Shown here: positions 22,006 through 34,248 of the stretch, in pieces
How positions within the stretch are numbered: position 1 is the first letter of the stretch
Layout of the letters: every line of letters starts with the position of its first letter
From: Sinonovacula constricta
Lineage: Eukaryota; Mollusca; Bivalvia; Cardiida; Solecurtidae
Direction: 5' to 3'
DNA length: 64,000 nucleotides
NCBI GenBank assembly: GCA_007844125.1
Contig: CM017567.1
Span: 16,624,843 to 16,688,842 of the forward strand
The notes under the pieces: model-generated
Seen by the model: the letters and a program-made list of their open reading frames with translations, nothing else
Told to the model about the DNA's origin: nothing
Database searches by the model: none
Program-made: the position numbers and the translations under genes

Positions 22006-22356
22006 ATGGCAGCAAGGATGACAGCTCACTAAAAGTACGATGCCTGTAAATCTCCACTTTGTGGCTGCTTCAAATTTAAATCATTCAAGTTCAATTTACC
22101 CGGCACAGCAAAGACACAGCTGTCAAACGACGGCATTGTTCGTGTTTTATGCGAACTTCATTTTAAGCATCTTTTTCCGACTTCCGGCGAACAAAACGAT
22201 CGTGATTTGAGCAGGTATCATTGCACCAGATACATCCGAGGGATGATTGTCCCGAGGACGGAATTACCCGAGAAGTTCCGATTGAGCCACCATAGTGTAA
22301 CACTTTCACAATGCGTTCATGCAGTTAGTGCGTACGTTGTTTCGGTAAACAGTTAA
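22006..22356 (+). pseudogene. THAP-like open frame just upstream of the FkbM gene
   Basis: From an ATG in AAAGATGGCAGCA (a YY1-like context) the frame meets a TAA after eight codons. It is then open for 107 codons to the TAA at 22354. It reads YDACKSPLCGCFKFKSF, then VRVLCELHFKHLFPT and ELPEKFRLSHH. The C-x4-C ... C-x2-H arrangement with the closing LCELHF resembles the C2CH zinc-binding core of THAP domains, though the spacing is somewhat short. It could be a captured first exon of a transposon-related gene, now disrupted, or 5' leader of the FkbM transcript. Positions 22254-22281 share a 28-base block with 39813-39840 (one mismatch). Confidence 0.4.
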
Positions 22357-22417
22357 TGTTACGACTACGGCTTGTGATACGTTAAAGGCTGTTTTATTCA
22401 GTTTGACGACTCTTGAG

Positions 22418-22762
22418 ATGCCGACGTATTTTCGTAATCGCTGTTTATATATAATCGCGGGCTTACTTTGTTTGCTTTTGGCAACAATAATTTATAATCA
22501 AAAGACTTACGATGACAACATGAAAGAGTTAATTGCTGGAGCTACAGACGTGTGGTTTAGGGAAAAAAAGTTCGACTACACAGCTGCCATGCAAGAGTTA
22601 AATGAGGAGAGAGTTGACCAAGAAGATCCGAGACTGATTAGACTGATCCGGGATTATTATATCGACCCTCCTTCTAAAATGGAATACAATCTGACAACGC
22701 CAAAAGCGATGGGAAACTCACAGGGCCAATCAAAGTTTGTGGATGCGCAACTGAATGCAAAG
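22418..22762 (+). CDS. FkbM-domain membrane methyltransferase (Star-like), exon 1
   Basis: The ATG at 22418 starts MPTYFRNRCLYII, and residues about 9-26 form a single hydrophobic segment after a short basic N-terminus, as in a type II membrane or signal-anchor protein. The stem continues through DVWFREKKFDYTAAM, QEDPRLIRLIRDYYIDPPS and ends QLNAK|GTAACT in phase 0 after 115 codons. The tract RLIRDYYIDPPS is characteristic of animal proteins in which a membrane anchor precedes a Methyltransf_21 (FkbM) domain, including the Drosophila Star group. A luminal (ER/Golgi) position of the C-terminal domain is inferred from the topology. A start at the in-frame TTG at 22403 is not needed. Confidence 0.85.
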
Positions 22763-23410
22763 GTAACTATTTGATTGATTTTACTGTCAAACTACCATCC
22801 AAAAGAATGACATTTACTTACAATTATGGAGTTACAATGTCAATTATATTTATTGTGTTTGATGATTTCCAAATTACTAACCTTATATTGTGTATACTGG
22901 AGTTACAATAATTAACTAATTGGTATGTTATATTATTACTTTAAGTCGCGTTGCCTATAATCCCTTTACTGCACAGAATTTCGTCTAGTTAATCTCATTT
23001 TAGAAACGGTTTAATTGCACAGGCATTTGTCTAGTTTGTATTAAGTACATTTTTAAGATAGTTAATAGCATTAACTGTTATGTTGTTTGTAAATTGTATC
23101 TTTTGCACAATTAACACTCGATGCTGGTACTTGCTGTAAGTTTAGCTCACCAGAGAATTTTATTTACATTCCGGGAAATGCGAAATCAGAGCGCTCCGTA
23201 CATCAAGTTTAAGCACCCAGTGGGTTCCAGCGCCAACTAACAAATCAAATCTGTAAAAATGTAGTTTTTTGTTTAATATTTGTTTATTGTTTCTACGTGT
23301 TTTTAGTCATTTGCAAACAATATTGACATATTTTTGTAGTTCTTTGTTTTACTATGCGTACACTGTTTTGTAAAAAGTAAAACACTAAGAAGTGCTAGGT
23401 TGGAGCTCTT
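22763..23410 (+). other. Start of intron 1, no feature seen
   Basis: AT-rich intron DNA without recognisable repeats. Confidence 0.5.
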
Positions 23411-23414
23411 CTTA

Positions 23415-23480
23415 AACCAGGTTAAAGCACCGCAGTCGATTTTTTACCGACTGATCGGTCCACGGGAGTAGCTAGGACAA
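23415..23480 (-). repeat. R1 dispersed repeat, fragment
   Basis: Reverse complement of the core of the R1 family (ACCG-C-TTGGAACGGTCAGTCGGCAAAA...GTGCTTAAACCTGGTT). Only about 60 bp match. Confidence 0.65.
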
Positions 23481-23677
23481 TTTGGAGTGTACTCCTGGGG
23501 GTGGGTGCGGTAGAGGCTTCGGGGGTCCTCCCCAGGGAGTAAAAAAAGAAATTTTGCCTAACACAAACGCAATTTAGTGTATTCTGAAAGTCAAATAACT
23601 AAACACTAATTGTTTTCACATTTATACATATGCATTATTGGCAGCTTTCAAAGAGAATAGATATATCATGAACAATG

Positions 23678-23935
23678 TTAAACGTTAAACACAAAAGCCA
23701 ACCGACGCTTCTTCTCCGTCAACTTGTGGAGAACGTCCTTTCCGCTGTTGCAGTAGAAACAGGCATCACTAGCAGTATAAACAAACAGCGGTATACATAA
23801 TGGTACAAGTCCTCGGTAGTACATTCCAGGCTGTCTGTCAGCGTTTAAGGCGCATCTGAGCGATGATTGGCAAGAGTGGGGTCCATCCACCACGTTCTCA
23901 CTTTGCATACCCCCTAACGAATGTAGCTTCGTCAT
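23678..23935 (-). CDS. Unassigned 85-codon open frame in intron 1
   Basis: Reads [46 protein letters not shown]. Its composition is richer than chance frames in this AT-rich DNA, with five Cys. The flanks show no clear splice sites, and the next feature upstream on this strand is an (AT)n tract. I recognise no family. It may be a gene fragment trapped in a repeat. Confidence 0.2.
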   Translation of the reverse strand: MTKLHSLGGMQSENVVDGPHSCQSSLRCALNADRQPGMYYRGLVPLCIPLFVYTASDACFYCNSGKDVLHKLTEKKRRLAFVFNV

Positions 23936-23988
23936 TGATGAGGCACGATTTGAAAGTTATGTACATCTTAGAATAGCGTTCGGCTGAT

Positions 23989-24108
<120 letters not shown>

Positions 24109-24129
24109 AATATTATTATTGTACTTGTC

Positions 24130-24310
24130 ACCAGGCATGTTTACAGGTTTAAGCACCGCAGTTGGCCTTTTTGCCGACTGACCGTTCCAAGGCGGTAACT
24201 GATGTTTTTTTCTTTTTGTGTGTTATGTCTCGTCTCTGTGTTTTTTGTCACATTTACATTTACCTTGTTTGCCTTTGTCTACAGGTAGATAAAATTTAAA
24301 TATCTGTGAA
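24130..24310 (-). repeat. R1 dispersed repeat copy
   Basis: The reverse complement matches 28340-28470 closely: GACAAAGGCAAACAAGG, TGACAAAAAACACAGAGACG, CATCAGTTACCGCCTTGGAACG and GTGCTTAAAC. Confidence 0.85.
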
Positions 24311-24599
24311 AATTGTGATAGGACCTTTTCTTATTTACCGATTAATTTTGTTATTGCAAACCAATTACCTGTATAATGATGAGTGTCAAACGATAATGTC
24401 AGCCAGGCGACCTGCCAATATCACATACTTGGTTGATAATGTAGATCTATTCGCTGGGCCAGTAAGTTGAAAAAATGTGAACAACAAACTACACCATGTA
24501 TAGTTTAAAATGTACCTCAGATGGGATCAGTTTTTGGGTTCGGAAGCGTTTATTTGCACCCAAGAGTCTGTCTGGCAGTTCCGCTATCATGTTGTCCAT

Positions 24600-26760
24600 A
24601 AACGGTAATAAGTACATGTTTTACTCTGGCATCTGAATATGGTTTCCGCATACACCCCCAGACTTTTTTCATGGATACCAAAATGTTCGATGGGGTGTCT
24701 AGAATCAGAATCTCCAATGTTCTAAAAATAAACTCATTTGGGCTATATGAAATATAATACCCTCCATGGTAGGATGGTATGTTTAGAAAAATTCTTATAA
24801 CTTTTCCAAAAAAAGATGTTAGAAGTATACAACTGGTACTCAATTAAAGGTTTTTGAATGGCCATTATTGTCGCATGTCAATCATGCAAATAAACACTTA
24901 TGAATATTCATAAAGTTTAACGTGAATCTAGAAATAGACTTATTTTTGAAAACTTTATAAGATTCTTTATATTAAAAAGCAATTTTCAAACGGACTCGAC
25001 AGTTTTTAGAGTTATACAATACCACTTCCTGTTTCATAGGATTTGGTTCATTTTTTTGATTTTTGATTGTTTTTTTTTTAATTTATTTTCGTCCAAATTT
25101 TGCTTATTCAATCTTAATGCATAATTTGGCTAGAAGTCTGCCCATAACTAACCATAATTTTAGAGAATAATTTTTGTATCATTCCTTAAGTGGAGGCTAT
25201 CACTAAACTTAGATTTGGAATAATTAATTATGCAAATAAGCCAAAATGAATAGTCATACATATTAATGAGAATCTAACTAAAGATGTCAATTTTGACAAG
25301 TTAATTAGAATTTCTTTCATTTAAAAGTAATACTTGCACAAACTGTACTATTTTAAAGGTTTAGTAGTACCCCCCATTGTCTTATATGTTTTGGGGGATT
25401 TATTTGATTGTGTTTTGCATGAATTGGAACATTTTTTTAAATGTATCATTTTTTTACATTAATTTGGTCAGAGTTTTCCTTATTAATTTTTAACACACGA
25501 ATATGTTAAAAGACTACTTATAACTATTCATAACATGGAAAAACAATTATTGACTAGTCCTGTGGTGAAGGCTATTATTAAGTTAAGACTTAAAATAATT
25601 ATGCATTAATATTCCAATTACCCTTAATTGTGAGCTTACATTGTGCTCTTTAACACTAAATAAATGTTCTGTCATTATAACATTTGTTGTCTTTTTTCTT
25701 CCTTGTTCATACTTTTACATAGGATCCCAAGCATTTAAATAAAAAAAGTTTTTGCGTGCAGATATAAGTTTCTAGTAATTGTTCTATTGAGTGATTGTAT
25801 GCTACACCTTCAAATCCTTATAAACTAGGTAATAATTATTTATTGAAATGGAATAGTGTTAAACGCTTAAAAATGTTTTTGTAAAGTGAATTACTTATTT
25901 CTCCGATTTTCTCTCGACTTTATCTTTAAGGTTAAGATAGTGCTAACTGCTAAATTGTTTATAAGTTTGATCAGTTCCTATCGTTGTCAACTTCACTTGA
26001 CATTTGATATTGTATTATACTCTTTGCAGACATTTATTGCCATTTGTTTACTGTGCATGGTCTTAAATGGTAAAATCTCTATTTTTTGTACTATTCAATA
26101 TGTGCGTTCTCTTTCACCAACAGTATATATATTGATATGTCCAACACTTCAAAACATTTTTGGACAACGTTTTGGAAAAACCCTTTGCATGTTTTTGGGA
26201 TCTTTCCGCGAGATTAGTTGATAGGCAAAACCATATTTATTAACTCAACAAACATGTAATTTTATTTTGGAACAAAGAAATTACATTTACCCACTTTCAT
26301 TGTCTTATCCTTTAGCTTAGCAAATGAAACTTACTTTTATTAAATTCAAACTGCAACAGGAAATCAGAGCTTATAAACTGAACAATTAATTTGATGTTGA
26401 TGCTATGCTATATAAAGCAGTAGATTTGCCTTGTTAAGCTTTAATTTTCTTACTTGTTTAGGATATTTGCAACATGCCCACATCATGTCATCAATGTGTT
26501 TAATACTGTTTTCTGTTATAAGAATGCAGGGATTCATTCTATCAAAAAACAATTCTTAGCTGAATTTCAATTTTAATATTAAGATTGTTTTTCTTTGTGA
26601 TGTTCAAGTCAGTTATGGCATCATTTCTATTTTATCCCTTAGATAAAATCATTTTAATTAATGCACACTATAAAATTAATACATATTGTATAATCAAGAT
26701 ATATATACATATAAAATCCAATCAAGATAACGTGATAATTATATCTTTCAGTTTTATTGA
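24600..26760 (+). repeat. Long dispersed repeat, plus-strand copy (arm A of a large inverted repeat)
   Basis: Matches the minus strand of about 33290-37060 in the same order once the TIR element at 34249-36177 is removed. Shared landmarks include a block around ATTCTAGACACCCC at 24700, a 345 bp unit present twice (from 24895 and from 25245), the segment encoding TFDIVLYSLQTFIAICLLC at about 25990-26060, and CTATC.AAAAACAATTCTTAGCTGAA at 26535. The apparent hydrophobic open frame at 25886-26221 is conserved in both arms. It may be either a relic of a coding region or chance. Confidence 0.8.
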
Positions 26761-26834
26761 CAATTACATCACAAGCAAAATTAAAAACTTTGGACTACTG
26801 TATTTGTTCAAACTTCTGCAATATCGGCTATAAA

Positions 26835-26935
26835 GTCTTTGGTTTGACCCGGCCGGGGTTCGACCCACGACCTCCCGATCCGCAAGCCGATCGGCGTGTA
26901 GAACAACACTACATATGCATATAAAGCATGTGTGA
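26835..26935 (-). repeat. tRNA-derived SINE head (fragment)
   Basis: On the minus strand, GCGGATCGGGAGGTCGTGGG is followed by GTCGAACCCCGGCCGGG and TCAAACCAAAGAC. The GGTCGAACC segment is close to a Pol III B box (GGTTCGANNCC), and the continuation is typical of bivalve tRNA-derived SINEs. The A-box side is poorly preserved, so only a fragment is present. Confidence 0.6.
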
Positions 26936-27289
26936 ATAAGGGTACCGTTTAAATTGCGGCACAAAAAACAACGGCACACGGGCCGAAGTAATTATCTTCC
27001 TGTGTAATGTACCGCATTATCCATTTATTTGAGGGCATTATAAATATACATGCAGAAATTTTTTATATTCAGCCGGTAAATAATATCGTGCTTCGTAAAG
27101 AATAAGATTAAACTGCTGGGACTATTTTACCTCTATTTATTTAAGCGACATCAGTCCGTGGATGAGTTAACCTGAAAAGGCTAAAGCAATGGGTTACATC
27201 TAGGTTTATTTTGCAAAGCAGACTCCGATCATACCTTAACGTATAATTGCCAACAAATAGAAATAATTAGGTATTATTTGTAAGAGCAA

Positions 27290-28335
27290 CGTCCGTCCAT
27301 ACTTGGAAACTATTATCACCTATACATTGTAACGAGTAGCTATGATTTCCTGGAACAAACTCCGTCAAAACTTGCACTCTGCCCCCCCCCCCCCCCCCCC
27401 ACCCCGCCTCCCTCCCGCCCCTACCGTTACAATAAAATGACACACATTATGTAACAGCAAGGCATAATTTGTTAGAGCGTTAGAGCAACGTCCGTCCATA
27501 ACGTTACCATAAAATGACAGATATTGGGTAATATCTAGGTATAATTTCGTCTATCCATATCGTCACCATTAAATGACACATATTGGTTAATGTTGAGGTG
27601 TTATTTGTCAGAGGAACATCCGTCCATACCGTTACCATAAAATGACACATATTAGATAATATCTAGGTGTAACTTGTTAGAACAACGTCAGTCCATACCG
27701 TTACAATAAAATGACACTTATAAGACAATATCTAGGTGTTATTTGTTAGAGGAACGTCCGACTATACCGTTACAATAGAATGACACATAATGGATAATAT
27801 CTAGGCGTAATTATAAGAGCACGCCCATCCATACCGGTACCATAAAATGGCACACCATGGTTTATATCTAGGTGTAATTTGTTAGAGCAACGTCCGTCCA
27901 TAAAGGTACCATAAAATGACACATACTGGGTAATATATAGGCATAATTTGTTAGAGCAACATCCGTCCATACCGTTACCATGAAGTGGCACATATTGGGT
28001 AATATCTAGATGTAATTTGTTAAAGCAACGTCCGTCCATACCGGTACCATAAAATGACACATATTGGGTAATTCGTATGCGTAATTTGTTAGAGCAACGT
28101 CCGTCCATAAAGGTACCATAAAATGACACATACTGGGTAATATATAGGCATAATTTGTTAGAGCAACATCCGTCCATACCGTTACCATGAAGTGGCACAT
28201 ATTGGGTAATATCTAGTTGTAATTTGTTAAAGCAACGTCCGTCCATACCGGTACCATAAAATGACACATATTGGGTAATTCGTATGCGTAATTTGTTATA
28301 GCAACGTCCGTCCATAACGTTACCATAAAATGGCA
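27290..28335. repeat. 67-68 bp satellite array 1
   Basis: About 15 monomers of the form TTGTTAGAGCAACGTCCGTC...CATACCGTTACCATAAAATG, ACACATATTGGGTAATATC. Between 27927 and 28330 the monomers form a higher-order unit of three (about 204 bp) repeated twice. Because 204 is divisible by three, this leaves a 215-codon open frame on the minus strand that is not evidence of a gene. A C run lies at 27381-27400. Confidence 0.95.
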
Positions 28336-28850
28336 TATGAAGACAAAAGCAAACATGGTTAATATAAATGTGACAAAAACACAGAGACGAGACATAACAT
28401 ACAAAAAGAAAAACCATCAGTTACCGCCTTGGAACAGTCAGTCAGCAAAAGGAACGACTGGGGTGCCTGAACCTGGTTTGTGGAGCGCTCCGACCTCGCA
28501 CTTCCTGAAGGTATTTCTATGGAAAAAAAAACAGTGTAAAAACAAATGTCCCGTCAAAGTGAAACAACGAACAGTAAGCACCTACATCGGGAGTTAAAAC
28601 AGATACAATGAACTTATATACATACATAATATCCAGCAATAAAGTAAACTATCAACATATGTACACTAGAAAAAAGCCTCGGCAACCTAAAAATTTCAAA
28701 TGAGAGTAGTTTGAAATAAAACAGTTCAAGCACTGATGTATAATAAGAACAAGTAAAACAGCCCAAGCGCTGATATACAATAAGAACAATTTAATGATGT
28801 CATACAATGCCATGACGTCAAATGCCAAAAGTGTCAAAAGTGAAATGTAA
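28336..28850 (+). repeat. R1 dispersed repeat, longest copy
   Basis: Starts directly at the end of satellite array 1. In order: GACAAAAGCAAACATGG, TGACAAAAACACAGAGACGA, CATCAGTTACCGCCTTGGAAC, GGTTTGTGGAGCGCTCCGACC, and a 3' part with CCCAAGCGCTGAT and CATGACGTCAAATG. The palindromic TGGAGCGCTCC is shared with other copies in decayed form. Confidence 0.8.
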
Positions 28851-28917
28851 AAAATACGAAAGAAATAATTGAATTTTAGTAAACCACCTACACCATAAGA
28901 TAAAACGAAGTATTGTT

Positions 28918-29262
28918 AAGAGTTAATAAGTTTTAAAAAAATATCATAAAAAGCCGAGAATTTATCCTCAGTTGGCATATTATATAATAAAGGTACAAAA
29001 ATCCCGATGTTATACCTACTGTGCAATCGCATGTAAAGGGCATGGAGACTGCTCAAGTTGTCCCACCTATATAGGGCACGACTAGAGAGATAAACAGACA
29101 AAAATCCAACCGCAACTGTCCAATTACGGCTTTAAGTCACTGTTTTCATATAGTCTCAACGATTTGTCTGGTCATCGTGTAATTAAAAAGCAGTGCATGT
29201 TCTTGACAGTAAAAGGGTAAACTGCAAGCAATGCAGTACATCGAAGGATTCCCGGGCGTTGT
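28918..29262 (+). repeat. R2 dispersed repeat, copy 1 (second copy at 58622)
   Basis: Collinear over about 340 bp with 58622-58975: AAAAAGCCGAG.ATTTATCC, GGCATATTATATAATAAAGG, CACTGTTTT.ATATA.TCTCA and TGCAGTACAT.GAAGGATTCC. The copy ends exactly where satellite array 2 starts. Confidence 0.9.
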
Positions 29263-30172
29263 AAGCGCAACGTCCGTCCATACCGTTACCATAAAATGAC
29301 ACATATTGAGAAATACCTAGGTGTAATTTGTTAGCGCAACGTCCGTCCATACCGTTACCATAAACTGGCACATATTATGTAATACCTAGGTGTAATTTGT
29401 TAGAGCAACATTCGTCCATACCGATACAATAAAATGGCACATATTGTGTAATACCTAGGTGTAATTTGTTAGAGCAACATTCGTCCATACCGATACAATA
29501 AAATGGCACATATTGGGTACTAGGTATAATTTGTTAGGGCAACGTCCGTCCATACCGTTACCATAAACTGGCACATATTGTGTAATACCTAGGTGTAATT
29601 TGTTAGAGCAACATTCGTCCATACCGATACAATAAAATGGCACATATTGTGTAATACCTAGGTGTAATTTGTTAGAGCAACATTCGTCCATACCGATACA
29701 ATAAAATGGCACATATTGGGTACTAGGTATAATTTGTTAGGGCAACGTCCGTCCATACCGTTACCATAAACTGGCACATATTGTGTAATACCTAGGTGTA
29801 ATTTGTTAGAGCAACATTCGTCCATACCGATACAATAAAATGGCACATATTGGGTACTAGGTATAATTTGTTAGGGCAACGTCCGTCCATACCGTTACCA
29901 TAAACTGGCACATATTGTGTAATACCTAGGTGTAATTTGTTAGAGCAACATTCGTCTATACCGATACAATAAAATGGCACATATTGGGTACTAGGTATAA
30001 TTTGTTAGGGCAACGTCCGTCCATACCGTTACCATAAACTGGCACATATTGTGTAATACCTAGGTGTAATTTGTTAGAGCAACATTCGTCCATACCGATA
30101 CAATAAAATGGCACATATTGGGTACTAGGTATAATTTGTTAGGGCAACGTCCGTCCATACCGTTACCATTAC
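29263..30172. repeat. 67-68 bp satellite array 2 with 134 bp higher-order unit
   Basis: The same monomer family as array 1, but organised mainly as a dimer of about 134 bp, with one trimer step of about 204 bp. One half carries AACATTCGTCCATACCGATAC, the other AACGTCCGTCCATACCGTTAC. The dimers from 29733 to 30140 are almost identical, pointing to recent homogenisation. Confidence 0.95.
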
Positions 30173-31095
30173 AACGACATAAAATAGTACATTAAGGTCA
30201 ATAAACTTTAGACTTATGGCATGATGTTCGTGAAGGATTCATTGAATGATGCGACGAAAATCACTGACTGACTTGGACCCGTTCTATGCATGATATAGGG
30301 AGTATCTCTATCCGACCCACAAAAATAGAGGAATGAAGTTCTTTTAGGAAACATATCGTCAAATAATGGTATCAGAGCCCCCACCACCAACGCCTCCACC
30401 ACCACCATCACGGTGAATCCGGTTCTGTATCTCGTTCAATCACTCACCTCTTTGTTTTTACAAAAAACGATCTGGCCATACCTTGTTTTTCAGAACAACT
30501 TTAAAAGTACAATTGCTTTTTTTTAATTTCTAAGCATTAATAAACAGCTGAAAAGGTAATCATAAAAATGTACGATTTCAATTCCATGGTATCCATATAT
30601 CCTAACATAAATTATTTAGTGGAAAAATACGAGACTACAACTGCGGTTTAAACTAGATTTACACATTTACGTTGAAGATTGTATAAATATACAGTTATGT
30701 ATTTATTGCCCTCTATTTGATAAAGATCGTGTTGATTCCGTTGTGATTTAGGTCGTTTTTTTTGTGCTAGGATCCTCGGTGTCCTTGGTGTCCTCGTTCC
30801 GGGTGTTCATTTTATGTTATTGTATTTAGTCGTACTTAAACAATATAAATGATGCCAGTAATCTGAAATGACAAAAGGACCAAGTCACGTTATTTCTTAA
30901 ACTATATTTTTGAAATATTTATGTTAGTACGCAATGTTTTGCTCTGTGTTGGGCTGGTCTGCACAATATAAACATGAGTTATCGCTGTACGATGTATGTG
31001 TATATTTGTGTATGTTGCTTGTTATTGTCATTTTCACTTAACTGTAAAATTATGAACACCTATTCCTTTAACTATTCACGGTTATTAACTTCCAG
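30173..31095 (+). other. End of intron 1, no gene seen
   Basis: AT-rich intron DNA, ending in TTATTAACTTCCAG, the 3' splice site of exon 2. A short run of CACCAC triplets lies at 30380-30410. Confidence 0.5.
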
Positions 31096-31290
31096 AGGAA
31101 CGGATTTTTCGTGGAGTGCGGTGCCTTTAACGGTGAATGGCTGTCCAACTCGCTGTTCTTCGAGATGGCCCGTGACTGGAGTGGTCTGTTAATAGAGGCG
31201 GACCCCGTGTCGTATCAGATGCTGAAGCAGAAACACCGTAAAGCATTCTCCGTCAACGCTTGTCTGTCCATAAAGCCGTATCCTATGAAG
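31096..31290 (+). CDS. FkbM-domain membrane methyltransferase, exon 2
   Basis: A 195 bp phase 0-0 exon between TTCCAG and AAG|GTAATT. It encodes residues 116-180: RNGFFVECGAFNGEWLSNS, LFFEMARDWSGLLIEADP, FSVNACLSIKPYPMK. The FFVECGAFNG block is the SAM-binding motif I of Methyltransf_21, and WSGLLIEADP is its second beta-strand acidic loop, expected to bind the ribose. Because the exon is symmetric, skipping it would keep the frame but delete the cofactor site. It sits between two arms of a large inverted repeat. Confidence 0.9.
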
Positions 31291-31339
31291 GTAATTATAA
31301 ATAATAAACATAATCTTGTGTTATTGCATGCCTTTCAAA

Positions 31340-32100
31340 AAACCCGTATAGTCCGACAGCTTGATATTAAAAGTCAAAGAAGTATTTATGAATATTCATA
31401 AATTTTAACGAGAATCTAAAAATAGACTTTCCTTTGGAAAGTTGATAACGTTCTTTTCATTTAAAAGCAATTTTCAAACAAATTAAACCGTTTTTAAAGT
31501 TATAAACATACCTCTACTTGTCTAACAGATGTTGGTCTAAGTTCCATATGATTTAGTGATTTGTTATGATTTGTATATATTTATTAAATTTTAATGCATA
31601 ATTTTGCTAGAAGTCTGCTTATAACTAACATAACGTTCAAGAATAATTTTTATACCGTTCCTTAAGTAGAGGCTATCGCTAGACTTAGATTTAAAATTAT
31701 TACTTATGTAAATTAGCCAACATGTACATTTATACATATTAAAATAGACTTTAATTTCGAAAAGTTAATTAGAAGTAATTTTATTTAAAAGCCATAATAA
31801 AACAAACTGAACAATTTTAAAAGTTAAATAAACACCTCTATTAGTCTGACGCAAGTTGATTCAAATTTTGTAGTAATCGATCTATTTTTCGATATTTTAC
31901 GACTTTGTATTTAATTTCTACGGAATTTTCATCATTGAGTTTAGTATGTAAAGTTGTTAAAAAAACCTGCTTGTAAATATGTTTATTGTTCTGTATTGCG
32001 TATAATTTACTGGTAAATCAGTTAACAATTATATTGAAGACTATCCCTAAGCCAAGATTTGAAATTAGTAGGTATGCAAGTTAGCCTTAATAAATATTTA
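31340..32100 (+). repeat. Two tandem 345-355 bp units, third copy of the long repeat's core
   Basis: From TATTTATGAATATTCATAAA at about 31381 the sequence follows 24895-25600: ACGAGAATCTA.AAATAGACTT, TTTAAAAGCAATTTTCAAAC, then a second unit from about 31730. Same orientation as arm A. Confidence 0.75.
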
Positions 32101-32469
32101 TGAATTCATGAATTAAGTGGCAAAATGAATATATATTTTTAAATTGCTATTTTTTTCTAGGTCACATTCTTAATAATTAAAATAAGTCTATTGTTGCCTA
32201 GTAACAGTTATTTCTCATGATAATTATTTCATTATATCTTTTTACTTCTCACGATAATTAGTTTATTATATTTTTTAATCATATAATTTTATAGAGGGTT
32301 TTAAAATGTCTAAAACGGAAATCAATAATTTCTTTCATTATTAAATGCTTGAATGCCTTTTAAGATCTAAGATAAATGTTCTTTTGTAATCATTTTGCAA
32401 TTGTTATGTCTGATTCTTACATTGTAATCAGTTAACTAAAGCAAGGTGATGAAAAAAAATTGGACCCAG

Positions 32470-32900
32470 TTGATGTGATATAACAATATTTTTTTCTGGT
32501 GTCTAATATTTTAATCTTTTCTGTTAATGGTACTTTTGACTTACCGTAATTATATATGGGCTCAGCCATCTGTTACTCTTACAATAGCCTTTTGTTTGGA
32601 TTTAAGAAAATACAATTGCTTTATTCAAGCTTAAAGTAAAGCTTACTTAGACAGAAATCTGGTTCAATGGGGACAACAGATAGAAGTGGAGGTTAAAAGG
32701 TATATTTGGATTTGTATATTAATTTGGATATAATCGTTATGTGAGGTTATAATCAAAGAATCTTCTGAAGGTTATATTTCAGAGTACAGAGACGTTTAAG
32801 GCATTTTAAAATTAATAAAAGGTATATATCATGACCGAAGTTGGTCATATGATTATTTTAAGGCATTTGAAACATTAATCATTAAGTCATGTACGATTAT
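32470..32900 (+). repeat. Dispersed repeat, copy 2 of 2 (first copy at 20910)
   Basis: Same order and orientation as 20910-21360, with a few small insertions such as GCTTACTTAGACA near 32640. Confidence 0.85.
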
Positions 32901-34248
32901 AATCATGATGTCTGTAATTATAATTTGTATTAAATATACTACATTTATTCTTCTTAAATGCACATTTTACAAAGAAAAACATGAGATGTTAATTACCAGA
33001 TGGTTAACCTAAATACATGTATTAAAATTAGGTCATGTCATACTGTGCATGTATTGACACAAGTGAAAATAAGATTAACTAGCAAATTATCTGAAATATG
33101 TTTCACAAAATTTATGTTTGCACTTTAGTTGAAAATGTTGCTTGTTAAAAAGAATTAATAGCATTGCTAATGATTTACAAAGTACTGGTATAGCTGTTGT
33201 TTCATAATGTGTTCAACAACTGAGATTAGTAACTGAAATCAGTATCTGGTATCGCCCATATGGTGTCACATCTACATTTCGGTTCAGGTTTCATTTATTA
33301 CATTTTATTTTATTTGTCACGTTATCTTAATTGGATTTTATATGTATAACATCTTGATAACACAAAAGGTATCAATTGTATAGTGTGCATTAATTAAAAT
33401 GATGCTATCTGAGGTATAAATGATGCGATAACTGACTTGAACATCACAAAGAAAGAGATCTTAACATTAAAATTGTCATTCAGCTAAGAATTGTTTTCTG
33501 ATAGAATGAATCCATGCATTCTTATAGCAGAAAACAGTATTAAACACATTGATGCTTAATGTGACATGATATGGGCATGTTGCAAATATTTTGAATAAGT
33601 AAGAAAACTGAAGCATTACCAGGCAAAACTACTGCTTCATATAACATGGCATTAGCATCAAATAATTGTTCAGTCTATAAGCTCTAATTTCCTTTTGCAG
33701 TTTGAGTTTAATAAAAGTAAAGTTTCATTTGCTAAGTTAAAGGAAAAGACAATGAATGGTAAATATAACAAAATTGTTCAAAAATAAATTGCGTGTTTGT
33801 TGCGTTAATTGATATGGTTTTGCCTATCTACTAGGAAATGTCGCGGAAAGATTTCCCAGAATATGCAAAGAAGTTGTACACACATGTTTTGAAGTGTTGG
33901 ACATATCGATCTATTACAATATTGGTGAAAGAGAATGCAACGCATTGGGTAGTAAAGGAGTACAGACTTTACCATTTAAGACCTTGCACAGTAAACAAAT
34001 AGCAATAAATGTCTGGAAATAGTATAATACAATATCAAATGTCAATATAAAGTGAACTTGAAATGATGGAAATTGATCAAACTTATAAAAACTAGCAATT
34101 ATAAAAACTATCTTAACCTTAAAGATAAAGTCAAGAAAAATTTGTACTTCATTTATTAAGAAAATTAACAAAAACAATTTAGTTTTTAACCCTATACCAT
34201 TTTACTAAATTATTATTACCTAGTTTATAAGGATTTAAATCACTTATA

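Noticed and set aside
26835..26935. A functional tRNA gene
   Set aside because: There is a B-box-like segment, but no cloverleaf can be drawn: the A-box side and acceptor stem are missing. A SINE fragment fits better.
27770..28417. A 215-codon Cys-rich minus-strand frame
   Set aside because: It lies wholly in the 67-68 bp satellite, whose trimer of about 204 bp keeps the frame open; the adjoining array with another period shows only short frames.
27290..30172. CRISPR-like array
   Set aside because: The units are contiguous without unique spacers, the DNA is from an animal, and no cas genes exist; it is a satellite.
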